DNA of 64,000 nucleotides. Origin: Hyaloraphidium curvatum (lineage: Eukaryota > Monoblepharomycota > Hyaloraphidiomycetes > Hyaloraphidiales > Hyaloraphidiaceae). Positions 22,843 through 31,772 of this stretch are shown piece by piece. The DNA is taken from contig JAIVFI010000036.1 of assembly GCA_025558095.1 (NCBI GenBank), forward strand, positions 248,001 to 312,000, in the 5' to 3' direction. The notes beneath the pieces are model-generated. The model did not search any database. It was not told the DNA's origin and saw nothing but the letters and a program-made list of their open reading frames with translations. Every line of letters starts with the position of its first letter. The stretch's first letter is position 1. The translations under genes and the position numbers were made by a program.

Positions 22843-24264
22843 TCACGCCTCGATCCTCCCCGGCCTCTTCTTGTGGTGATCCGTGGCCTGCTGGTACGCG
22901 TGGCCCAGCCTGAGCAGCTCGGCTTCGCCAAAGTGGTGCCCGACGATCTGGAACGCAGCGGGCGCGCCGTTGTCGCCGAACCCGCCCGGCAGCACCATGC
23001 TCGGGTGCCCGCCAAAGTTGACCGGCCCCGTGAACCGCAGCGCGCCGAGGAGGAAGGCCGGATCGGCGAGCTTCGCCACGAAATCGGCCATCTTGATCGA
23101 GCCCAGGTTCCATGCGGGGAGCAGGATCCCGTCCAGGCCCTCGAGCACGGCGTCGAGCTCGCCGCGCCAGATCGGGCGGCGGATCCACGCCTTGGCGAGC
23201 TCGAACTTGTCCACCGCGTGGCCGGCCTCGAGCGGCGCCGACAGGCCCGGCCCGTACTCGTCCTTGCGGGAAGGGTACGTGTCGGCGTGGGCGACCGCGA
23301 CCTCGGCGCCGCAGAGCGTCGAGGCGTCGGCGATGGCGCGCTCCATCGGGGGCACCTTGACGTCGACGATCTCGATGCCGAGCTTGGCGAACGCCTCGGT
23401 GGCAGCTGCAACGATCCGCTGCATCGTCGCGTCCGAGTGCTCCGCCAGCAGCGCGCGGTCGATCCCCAGCCGCATCCCCGCGACGGGGTTGGCGATCTCG
23501 GCGAGGTAGTCCGGCACCGGCGCCCTCGCCGCCGCCGGGTCCTCGGGCGTCGCTCCCGCGATGATTCCCAGCACCGCCGCCGCGTCTTCTGCCGACCTCG
23601 CCATGGGGCCGATGGTGTCGAGGGACTCGGAGAGCGGGAACACGCCCGATTTCGGGACGCGGCCCCACGTCACCTTGAGCCCCGTGACGCCGTTCATCGA
23701 CGAAGGGAAGCGGATGGAGCCCAGCGTGTCCGAACCGAGGCTGGCGTAGCACAGGCCGGCGGCGGTCGCGACCCCCGAGCCGGAGCTCGACATGCCCGCG
23801 CACAGCTCCGGGTCCCACGGGTTGATCGGCGTCGCCACCTCGGGGTGGTGCAGGGCATACGCCCCCTCCGTCAGCTGCAACTTCCCAACAAGAACGCAGC
23901 CGGCGTCCTTGAGCCTGGCGACGACGGTGCTGTCCTTGTCCGCCTTCGGCATTCCGCGGCGCAGCGCCATCCCCGCCGCCGTCACCGTCCCCTCGACGTC
24001 GCACAGATCCTTGACGGCCACCGGCACCCCGTGCAGCGGCCCCCTGCCTTTGCCCTCCGCCAGCTCCCTGTCCGCCTGCTCGGCCTGCGCCAGCGCGAGG
24101 TCGGCGGTCACCGTCTCGTACGCGTGCAGCCGCGGGTCGAGCCGCGCGATGCGGGCGAGCAGGGCGCGGGTGGCGTCGAGGGAGGTGACTTCGCGGGCGG
24201 CGATGCGGCGGCCGAGCTCGACGGCGCCGAGGAAGGCGAGGTCGTCGGAGGCGGCGGTGGCCAT
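22843..24264 (-). CDS. amidase-signature family hydrolase (473 aa)
   Basis: Single-exon gene. Ser-cisSer-Lys catalytic triad: Lys85 in VPVAVKDL, cis-Ser near 159-160 in GMSSSGSGVATAAG, nucleophile Ser183 in TLGSIRFPSS. Length and order fit the amidase signature family, which includes GatA, FAAH and acetamidases. A classical GatA role is unlikely because the gene stands alone and has no obvious organelle presequence, so a small-molecule amide hydrolase is preferred. It starts 270 bp from the divergent MYND gene at 24535. Confidence 0.9.
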   Translation of the reverse strand: MATAASDDLAFLGAVELGRRIAAREVTSLDATRALLARIARLDPRLHAYETVTADLALAQAEQADRELAEGKGRGPLHGVPVAVKDLCDVEGTVTAAGMALRRGMPKADKDSTVVARLKDAGCVLVGKLQLTEGAYALHHPEVATPINPWDPELCAGMSSSGSGVATAAGLCYASLGSDTLGSIRFPSSMNGVTGLKVTWGRVPKSGVFPLSESLDTIGPMARSAEDAAAVLGIIAGATPEDPAAARAPVPDYLAEIANPVAGMRLGIDRALLAEHSDATMQRIVAAATEAFAKLGIEIVDVKVPPMERAIADASTLCGAEVAVAHADTYPSRKDEYGPGLSAPLEAGHAVDKFELAKAWIRRPIWRGELDAVLEGLDGILLPAWNLGSIKMADFVAKLADPAFLLGALRFTGPVNFGGHPSMVLPGGFGDNGAPAAFQIVGHHFGEAELLRLGHAYQQATDHHKKRPGRIEA

Positions 24265-24534
24265 GTCGGTGGGAGGCAGTGTTGGGCTTCTGGAGCACGA
24301 GAGTTCGAAGATGCCGTGATTTGGAACCGTAGAGATGGCGGAACAGCGCGTGTCCTGCTGCTTTGCTGCTTTGGAACGAGGAGACTGCTCTCAACGGGTG
24401 ACAGGCTGTCGGGTACTGCCGATCCGAGATCCGATGCCAGCAGTGATCGGTGGCGGCGGCGCAACAAACAAGTCGCGTCCGGCGCGAAGGACCTCTACGG
24501 GACCGCCAGCCACGCGGCCTCCGCAAGCGCAGCC

Positions 24535-25149
24535 ATGGCCACGCAACTCCTCGCGTACGTGCACATCCGCGACGAGCCCGCGGGCGCGTGGCACCGGCAC
24601 CGCCGCGCGTTCCCCCTCGAACTCCCTGCAGGGACGGCGCTGGACGACGAGGACGCGCTGTTTTCCGCGGTCCCGGAGATATTGCAGCCGTGGAAGGACG
24701 AGTTGTTGCGGGCGAGGGGGTGGAAGTGCGTGCGGTGCGGGAAGGCGTCGGTGGCGACCGCCGTGCGGGTTTCGTGGGCGGCGGGCGACGATACCAAGGC
24801 CGACGGGCCCCCGGCCGCCGAGAAGGACGCGGACGGCGTGAAGGACACGAATGGCGAGAAGGACGTGGAGAAGGTGCCGACGGTGGCATGGGCGGAGTGG
24901 CTCTTCCCCGTGTGCGGGTATCAGGGCAGCCCGTGTTGGCCGTTCGCGCAGGAGAAGGCGAGCACGTTCAAGCCCGCTGGGGCCGAGATTTTGGACTCGA
25001 AGAGAATGTGCGCCGCGTGCAGGAAGACGACGTCGGATCTGGCGGGGTTCCAGAGGTGCTCGAGGTGCAGATCGACGTATTATTGCTCGCAGGCATGCCA
25101 GCGGGGGCACTGGGCGCAGCACAAGGAGTGGTGCCACGCTCCGCCGTGA
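24535..25149 (+). CDS. MYND zinc-finger protein (204 aa)
   Basis: Intronless. The N-terminal 150 residues contain a CVRCG pair and no recognised domain. The C-terminus is a complete MYND finger: CAACRK, then CSRCRSTYYCSQACQ, HWAQHKEWC. MYND fingers bind Pro-rich peptides or form part of SET-domain proteins; no SET domain is present here. Related small MYND genes are at 25461 and 52615. Confidence 0.85.
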   Translation: MATQLLAYVHIRDEPAGAWHRHRRAFPLELPAGTALDDEDALFSAVPEILQPWKDELLRARGWKCVRCGKASVATAVRVSWAAGDDTKADGPPAAEKDADGVKDTNGEKDVEKVPTVAWAEWLFPVCGYQGSPCWPFAQEKASTFKPAGAEILDSKRMCAACRKTTSDLAGFQRCSRCRSTYYCSQACQRGHWAQHKEWCHAPP

Positions 25150-25460
25150 AGCCACCCCCGTGGTCATCTCGGCAGGTGCCAGTCTTGCTAGCAAGGATGA
25201 GGCAGATCATGTCTATGTAGTTGCGTGAACGCACGAAAGCGGCAGCCAAAGAGGGGCAGCGGCGTCTCATCACACCTCACCAGCACGTGCCACGCGAACA
25301 AAAGCGAGAAAGCAACCCGCGCTTCCGCTACCGGCCGAGCTCTCTCGCCATCCTTGTGTCCGCTCGGCACACCACGCGCTCGCTCAAAGCAGACAGTTGC
25401 TAGCCGCCCGAGTCGGCCCTGTCGACGTGTCGGTCGCCCGCGAAGCCTCCCTCCGAAACT

Positions 25461-26317
25461 ATGTCGACGCCGCTCCCCAGTCCCGCCTCCCTGCCGTATA
25501 ACCCCGCGCGGGGCGAAGGCTCGAAGGACCCGCTCGAAGTGCTGGCGTATCTGGCCCGGGATCCGACCGCCTTCTTCAGTCATCGATTCATCAACTCGTA
25601 CCTCAAGATCCTCAAGCCCGTTAGGAAGGTGGCAATCCAGACTTTCGATAGTTCGTGCTCCGCGAAGAGCACCTCCGTCCGCTTCTTCGCACCATCGGCG
25701 AAATGCTTGCTAAGGACGAAAAAGGCGGCAACGCGCTGCAGTTCGTGTACCGGCGCAGGACGGACATTGCGGCTGCACTCTCCTTGGGAAAGTCGCTCGA
25801 GGAAGCGGAAGAGGACATCTTAGAGGAAGGACTGACCGGGCGCATGGCATACACCATCGAGGTGCTCACCAACGAAGGCATACGGTTGGGCCGCTTCTAC
25901 ACGCTCTGTGTCGATTGCGACGCTGCAGAAGCAGCCGGCATAGCTCCCGCTGAGAACTGCATGCAGGTGACTACGAGATGGAAAAAAGCCGCAGTTAAGG
26001 ATGGACCAAGAGCGGGGCGGAAGGATATTGAGTTCACCAAGTGCTGCGTCAACCAAGTGCTGCGCGACGACGATCCCGACCTCGATCCGAACGCCAAGGC
26101 CGGGCTCGGTGCGTACATCAACAAGATGACATCTGATGATGCGAAGAAGAGCGACCGCTATTGCCGATACCAGGAGTGCCGCGCACGGAAGCCAACCAAG
26201 AGATGCGGGAGGGGCTGCGGTGCGGCATACTGCAGCAAGGAGTGCCAGGTCGCCGATTGGCCCGAGCACAAGAAGATCTGCGTCGTGCCTGCCGAGAAGA
26301 AGAAGGATTCTGCTTGA
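25461..26317 (+). CDS. MYND zinc-finger protein with a frame break or very short intron
   Basis: The start (MSTPLPSPASLPYN) and the remainder (VLREEHLRPLLRTIGEML onward) are in different frames that meet near 25620-25666. Options are a 32-nt intron 25620-25651, a 47-nt intron 25620-25666, or loss of one T in the TT at 25652-25653. The last gives the smoothest protein. The 3' part is helical, then carries a MYND finger at the C-terminus: CRYQEC, CGRGCGAAYCSKECQ, DWPEHKKIC. With the 32-nt intron the product is 274 residues. Function unknown; it is the tandem neighbour of the MYND gene at 24535. Confidence 0.7.
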
Positions 26318-26851
26318 ACCCAGCGCGGGAGAGGGGCATCGTGATCGAAACCATGGGAGTGAGGTGGCAAGTCGAGCTGTATCGTCACAGAAGGCACCAG
26401 AACGATCAATCAATCAGTGACGTTGCCAGATCCTTTGTTTCTCGTTCCCCCAGAAAGCATCCGGCGTTTGGGGCGTGAGATCCGACTTGTTTTGAGGTTT
26501 AATTGGCGCGCATAGTATGGGTCGCGCCCAGCTCCTGCGCGACTTCCTGAAGCAGACCCGCTCCCCCGGGCTCGTCTCGCGAGTTGCTGCCCTTTGGCCC
26601 CCTCCGTGGTGGCTCTTTAGCCGAGAACGGCATTTTGGACGTGGCGCTCGGGTGCACTCGCCTCTGGAAGGCGGTCCCATGACCCTCGCGGACCGCGCCG
26701 CGCCGCGGCCCCGCTGCTGCCCGCGGCTCCAATAAGCCCGCGCTTGTCGGCTTTGCTGAACGAACTGCTCGCGGAAGACGCCGGCTTCGTGCAGCGGCGC
26801 CCGGTTCTGTTGGAGGAAGGCCATTGGAACCAGCCTCGTCGGCGCGGCACC
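26318..26851. other. intergenic region
   Basis: 534 bp between the MYND stop and the Gfd2-like ATG. Reading frames here lack ATG starts in a convincing context, and I see no RNA gene or repeat. Confidence 0.4.
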
Positions 26852-29056
26852 ATGGACAGCCCCCACTCGTACTCGCGGGCCGTCACGGCAAACATGCCGT
26901 CACCGGTGCCGCCCACTGGCCACCCGAGGATGCCGGCGCCGTCGATCCAGACGACAATCGGTTTCGTGCCGACCCTCCATTCCCCGCTCCGCGGCGCACC
27001 GTCGCCTGGACAAGTCAATGTGCTGGTTCCGCGGAGCGCCAAGAAGTCGGACGCGTCAAGGGCCCCGGCGTGGGGCACGGGCGCTTTCGGGGTGCCCACG
27101 CCGCCGCCGACCGCGGCCAACTCCATGGAAGGATTCCCCGCACAACCGGACGCGCGCGGAAGCACACACCCTGCTTCCCTTTCGGCGACGACACCCTGGC
27201 AGGGCCAATCTGGAAACACGCCGTGGAAGCAGCAGAACGGCACGCCGTGGTCCGTGGGATCTGCAGGCTCCGGGATCTCGGCCGGCTCTTTTGGCTCGCC
27301 GGGAACGACGCCGTGGTCGACCCTGTCGAACGCGCCAACGCTTTCGACCCCATGGAACTTGTCGCGAACGCCGGCGACGCCCTCGACGGCATCGACCCTT
27401 TCGGGCTCCCCCGCCGTCGGTGAAGGCGACAACCCGTGGCCCTCGAACCGCTACGGCACCCCGAAAACGGACTCGCCGCTCTTTGATCCCCAACCTTTCC
27501 CCCTCACACCGACCCCGCCCGACAACAACCCCTTCTCCTTCCCGATTCCCGCGTACGCCCGGCCTGCGCGCGTGTTGGTTCCCGATCCGAACCAGCTGTC
27601 TAACCCGGGAGCGCAGAGCCTTGCGCCTGAGCGCCGGACCATTGATCTGGTGTGCTCGGTGCAGGTTTCCAGGACCTGGCTGGCGAATCCGCCGTCCGCC
27701 GCGGCCCTCGGACCCCTGCGCTCCTACTTTACCGCCTTTCCCCCGCCGAATCTGGACCTCTACCCGGCGTCCCTGCCGGACGGCACACACGTGCTCGGCA
27801 TGCTTCCGGCGGCGTTTTGGAATCTGAAGGTAGAGCTTGAGAACCAGATTGGACTCCAGCTCCCGAGCATCCCGCCGAGCAAGGTCGAGGTCATGGTTCC
27901 CGTGCACGTCTTCTCGGGCCCGCTGAACCCGGCAGGCTACGACGGCGGATTCCGCCGCGAGCCGCCGTACATTCCTGGCCGACGCTTTCGGAGCCCGGAC
28001 GAGTACGAGCGGTACGCGGCATCTTTCGTCAGCGGACACAACCGAAATCTTGCACAGGTTGGTTGTCGTCTCTTGGTGCATATACTCTGTCCGCTAAAGC
28101 TTTCCCCGCATCAGCAACGCCGCCGACATGACGCTTACCTCCATTCCCTGCGACATCTCCTCCATTCCCACCACCTTCTTCGGCGCCGGCAAGCACGGCT
28201 GATCGCGCTGGACATTGAAGCTTGGGAGCACGATCACTCTCTCCTTCTCGAGATCGGGTATACGACAGCCGCCTTCCGGCCCGCTCCTGGAGTTGGCGAG
28301 GGCGGCGATGGTGTTTGGATCATGAAGGGACACCACCTGGTCGTGGAGGAGAATGCGGGTCGACGGAACGGGATGCGGGTCGAAGACAACCGCGACGGGT
28401 TCCTATTTGGAACGACGCAGGTGCTGCCCCTCAAAAAGTGCCTCGCAAAGCTTCGGACAGCGCTCCGCGGAGCGGACTATGTCGTTGCCCATGCCGCGCA
28501 TTCGGACGAAAAGTTCCTGCGCCGGCACGGCCTTGGCTTTTCGGGGAAGCCCGTGCTGGACACGCAGATCATGGTCAAGTGCCTCCGCGGGACGACGGAG
28601 CAGCTCCGTCTGTCCCGCGTCCTGGACGAGCTGGGGATGCGCAACTACCGCGGCCTCCACAACGCCGGGAACGACGCGTACTACACCATGGAGGCCTGCC
28701 TCAGGATGGGAAGGGGCCCACCGCCTCCGCGAGAGGTCGCCAAGCGGCTCGGGATCGACTGGCAGCGGGTCGTTAGCAGGGAGCGCGATCGCGAGGCGAG
28801 GGAGCGGGAGGCTTGGGGCAGCAGCCCAAGCATCCGAGGCCCCGTCCCTCAGGGAGGAAGCCTCGTCGCAAACGATGGCGATGGGGCCCTCGATCCGGGC
28901 GAAGGGCCGGCAGACGATCACGACATTGGCGACGGTGGTGTGGATGGGGCGGATGGGGCGGCTGGCTACGAGGAGCTGCCGGTTGACGATGGTGGCAATG
29001 ATGGCGAGGTTCAGGAGGAAGCTAACGACGAGGACGTGATGGATGTGGACGGTTGA
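26852..29056 (+). CDS. Gfd2/YDR514C-like protein with DEDDh exonuclease-fold domain (715 aa)
   Basis: Exons 26852-28057 and 28115-29056; the 57-nt intron has no in-frame stop. Residues 1-250 are Pro/Ser/Thr-rich. A middle region (LVCSVQVSRTWLANPP onward) is unrecognised. The C-terminal domain has the DEDDh pattern: LIALDIEAWEHD (D, E), YVVAHAAHSDEKFL (D), and LHNAGNDAYYTMEACL (H, D). This matches the Gfd2 family, linked in yeast to the mRNA-export helicase Dbp5, and QDE-2-interacting-type proteins. Whether it degrades nucleic acid is unknown. Codon usage just before the domain (28115-28200) looks better in another frame; see findings. The acidic tail ends DEDVMDVDG. Confidence 0.75.
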   Translation: MDSPHSYSRAVTANMPSPVPPTGHPRMPAPSIQTTIGFVPTLHSPLRGAPSPGQVNVLVPRSAKKSDASRAPAWGTGAFGVPTPPPTAANSMEGFPAQPDARGSTHPASLSATTPWQGQSGNTPWKQQNGTPWSVGSAGSGISAGSFGSPGTTPWSTLSNAPTLSTPWNLSRTPATPSTASTLSGSPAVGEGDNPWPSNRYGTPKTDSPLFDPQPFPLTPTPPDNNPFSFPIPAYARPARVLVPDPNQLSNPGAQSLAPERRTIDLVCSVQVSRTWLANPPSAAALGPLRSYFTAFPPPNLDLYPASLPDGTHVLGMLPAAFWNLKVELENQIGLQLPSIPPSKVEVMVPVHVFSGPLNPAGYDGGFRREPPYIPGRRFRSPDEYERYAASFVSGHNRNLAQVGCRLLVHILCPLKLSPHQQRRRHDAYLHSLRHLLHSHHLLRRRQARLIALDIEAWEHDHSLLLEIGYTTAAFRPAPGVGEGGDGVWIMKGHHLVVEENAGRRNGMRVEDNRDGFLFGTTQVLPLKKCLAKLRTALRGADYVVAHAAHSDEKFLRRHGLGFSGKPVLDTQIMVKCLRGTTEQLRLSRVLDELGMRNYRGLHNAGNDAYYTMEACLRMGRGPPPPREVAKRLGIDWQRVVSRERDREAREREAWGSSPSIRGPVPQGGSLVANDGDGALDPGEGPADDHDIGDGGVDGADGAAGYEELPVDDGGNDGEVQEEANDEDVMDVDG

Positions 29057-29258
29057 TCCACTTGTATGCTGACGCATGGTTGCCGGACATTTCAAGAGTA
29101 CACATCTTGAAAGTTTCCGCTTGGTTCCACGTTCTGCTGCTTGCGACGGATCCAAATGAATCACTAGCTCACCAGGCAAATCCGCTCAGCACAAAGTCTC
29201 TTTACCGTGACAAAGCTCGTCGATCCATGATAAAGTATGCTATCACCGCCACTTCGCA

Positions 29259-30258
29259 CTAGTATCCCCTTCCCAACGGGATGTTGTTTGCGCCAGTCAT
29301 TCCCATCCCAGGCATCATACCCGGCATGCCCATTCCCGGCATCATTCCAGGCATGCCCATTCCAGGCATCATTCCCGGGACACCCATGCCCATCATAGCG
29401 TACTGTGCAAGGCGAAAAGTGTCAGCTGAACATCCCAGTAGGTCTTTGCTACGATTGCTCACCAAACGATTCGGGTTGTTTTTCCGAGCCTGGCTCGCGA
29501 TGAGACGCTCTGCCGCGCCACCGTGACGCTCCCCTTTGCCGTCCTTTTTGAGCGCGTACTGCACGTTGATCGGCTTCCCCATAAGATGTTGGCCGTTCAT
29601 GGCCTCGATGGCTGCATCGGAAGATTCAAAGTTGTCGAAGCTGACGAAACCAAATCCTTTCGAGTTGCCTGTGTCATTGTCGCGGGACACCTTTGGCGGT
29701 TGCACGATGAGTCCGAACTGGGAAAAGGTGTCGTACAGGACGCGTTCGTCCACGTTCGGATCCAGGTTCCCAATGAAAAGGTTGGCCCCGACGTCGATCT
29801 GCCGCTTATCCGACGAGGCCTTGTTGACACGGAGAGGTTTGCCAAAGAACTTGACCATCTGAAGGGGCGTGTCAGCCGAGCCGGCGAGGAGGTTGAAAGG
29901 AGACCCACGTTCATGATCTTGATGGCGTAGTCGGCATCCTCCTCCGACGCGTACTCCACGAAACCGTAGCCCTGGTGCATCTGCGTTACTCTGTCCTTTG
30001 GAAGGTGGACATTGACTGAGGGCGTGGGCACCATTAGGGAGGTCCCGTGAGCTGCGCACATCGCGGCGGCTACCCGAAGGTCAACGCACCGACGGGTCCC
30101 GCCTGAAGAAACAGCTCCCAAACCAGAGCATCTGTCGCGCGCTCGTCGAGGTTGCCACTGGTGAGCTGCCCGTCAGCGACCGTGAATATTTGTCCCCGCG
30201 TTCCTACCACCCACACGTAGCACGTCGCCTCCTGGTTACGCTCCTGCGGTTGCGCCAT
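29259..30258 (-). CDS. splicing factor SF3b subunit 4 (SF3b49/Hsh49), 252 aa
   Basis: U2 snRNP component that contacts pre-mRNA near the branch site. Exons 30215-30258, 30090-30157, 29909-30015, 29463-29858 and 29259-29402 join in frame. RRM1 after splicing starts [20 protein letters not shown] and runs through [15 protein letters not shown] and [12 protein letters not shown]2 has [21 protein letters not shown] and [20 protein letters not shown]. The C-terminus is a short Gly/Met/Pro repeat (GMGMPGMMP units) ending NNIPLGRGY. The four introns are 50-74 nt. Human SF3B4 is longer because of a larger Pro-rich tail, so this compact form resembles fungal homologs. Confidence 0.96.
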
Positions 30259-30595
30259 CGCGACAAAGGACACGGCCGGAAGTGCGGGCTGCCGCCACCA
30301 AAGCCCCAAATGGCCGATTGAAGCCGAGAGTCCGGAGCTCAAGAATCCGCGGCCGCGCAAGTGTCGGTTCCCAGACGGCCGATCACGCCTTCAAAGATCC
30401 TCCGTCGCGCAGTTGCAAAGTAAGAAAGCACGTTCCAAGCCGCGAAAGGCCTGGAAACGGAGGGGTCACGGCCGTGAGGTGTTGGATGAAGGTGCCGTTC
30501 GCCCCCTGCTCCCACGGCCCACGGCACACGCAAACAACGCCCCGGCTTCGTCGAAGAGCGATGTTCACCAAGGCTACAGATTCCTAAATGATTGA
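30259..30595. other. divergent intergenic region
   Basis: 337 bp between the SF3b4 start (-) and the SGNH start (+). Nothing recognised beyond presumed promoters. Confidence 0.4.
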
Positions 30596-31657
30596 ATGAT
30601 AAGAAGCCTTTCGAGGCGCGAATTGCTGGCATTCTGCCTCCTTGCCATCGCCTTGCTGGTCATCCTCCTCCGAACTCCTCGTTTGGCTCGCCCGCTGCGC
30701 TCATCGCTCCATCGGATTCGCCCTTCCTGCAGCCTGTATGCTGGCAAACTTCACCTCAATCACACGCACCCCACGGCCTCTGGCATTCTCCCCGATCCCG
30801 TCTCGGGCTGCCCCCCCCTCCTCGCGCTGTTCCCCGATCTCTCGAAGCCACCGGCTTGGTTCCCCAACAAACGCGTGGTACTCATCGGGGATTCGGTTGC
30901 AAGGAACGCGCTCGTGGATTTCTGCTCCTTTGTCGGCGGAAACTGCTCCGCAACCGAGCTTCGCACCCGCGATTCTGCAGCACGCTGCTCGAGCGCCAAC
31001 GGCGTCGACCGGCTCCCCGGCCGGCCCTACTCATGCCGCCTCCCACAATGGAACCACCAGTGGGACTCTTTTGTTGTTTACGGCCTTACGCCGGAAGACC
31101 GTCTGTGGGTCGACAAACCCGGCGTGGAACAGCCCGCGGGCTTGAGAGGAAGGCTCAAGGTCCTGCGTGAGAGGGAGCGTGGGCTCGCCGCACCGGACAT
31201 GGTGATCATTTCGTCCTTTTTCTGGGACCTTGCGCGGTACCAGCGCCACCAAGTGCTCCACACGGGGAATGACTCGCGCCCAGAACTGTCACCATCTTTC
31301 CTTTCGGCCTGGAGGGCGAATGCTACTGCATTTCTCCTTTCTGTTCGCGAAATCTATCCTCAAGCTACTCGCATCCTCTGGGCGGTCCCGCACGACGTTG
31401 ATCCAGGGGCGTTCCGCACCTTCTCTCTTCCTCTTGGGGCGGCCAAAGACACCATCTCGGCCTTCCATCCCATCCGGACCGCTGCCCTCATCGCTGAGCA
31501 GGAATCATTTGCTCAAGGGCGGGAGTTCCCGTTCGGAAGGCTGGTGAAAGGCCAAGAAAGGTGGCTGACGGATGGGGTTCATCCCGGCGCGGCCGGGAAT
31601 GCGGTGTGGGGTGGGTTAGTCCTGGAAGAGCTGAGGCGCACGGTGGAGGAGCTATAA
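30596..31657 (+). CDS. membrane-anchored SGNH/PC-esterase-like protein (353 aa)
   Basis: Intronless. The short basic N-terminus is followed by one hydrophobic helix (about residues 10-26), giving a type II membrane or Golgi topology. The luminal domain has VVLIGDSVARN with Ser100 in the GDS block and, near the end, LTDGVHPGAAGN with Asp326 and His329. This GDS plus D-x2-H pair is typical of SGNH hydrolases, including the PC-esterase/TBL-like group that adds or removes acetyl groups on glycans. It also has WNHQWDSFVVYG and VIISSFFWDLARY. A Golgi polysaccharide acyl-esterase or transferase role is plausible but inferred. Confidence 0.7.
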   Translation: MIRSLSRRELLAFCLLAIALLVILLRTPRLARPLRSSLHRIRPSCSLYAGKLHLNHTHPTASGILPDPVSGCPPLLALFPDLSKPPAWFPNKRVVLIGDSVARNALVDFCSFVGGNCSATELRTRDSAARCSSANGVDRLPGRPYSCRLPQWNHQWDSFVVYGLTPEDRLWVDKPGVEQPAGLRGRLKVLRERERGLAAPDMVIISSFFWDLARYQRHQVLHTGNDSRPELSPSFLSAWRANATAFLLSVREIYPQATRILWAVPHDVDPGAFRTFSLPLGAAKDTISAFHPIRTAALIAEQESFAQGREFPFGRLVKGQERWLTDGVHPGAAGNAVWGGLVLEELRRTVEEL

Positions 31658-31772
31658 CGTTGAGGAGGGAAATCGCGTAAGTAGTGCGAGGCAAGGCCTC
31701 ATGCGACGACCGTCGCAGCGAACGTCAGTGGGGTGTTCAGTCAGATCTCTATCATGGCCAATACAAAGCAGC

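Noticed and set aside
21638-24889. Very long minus-strand open frame (over 1000 codons) across the amidase and poly(A)-polymerase genes
   Set aside because: It is Arg/Ala/Gly-rich and out of frame with two clear genes; long open shadow frames are expected at this GC content.
30170-30258. SF3b4 as a shorter intronless gene starting inside
   Set aside because: The five-exon model rebuilds RRM1 exactly, so the split start is preferred.
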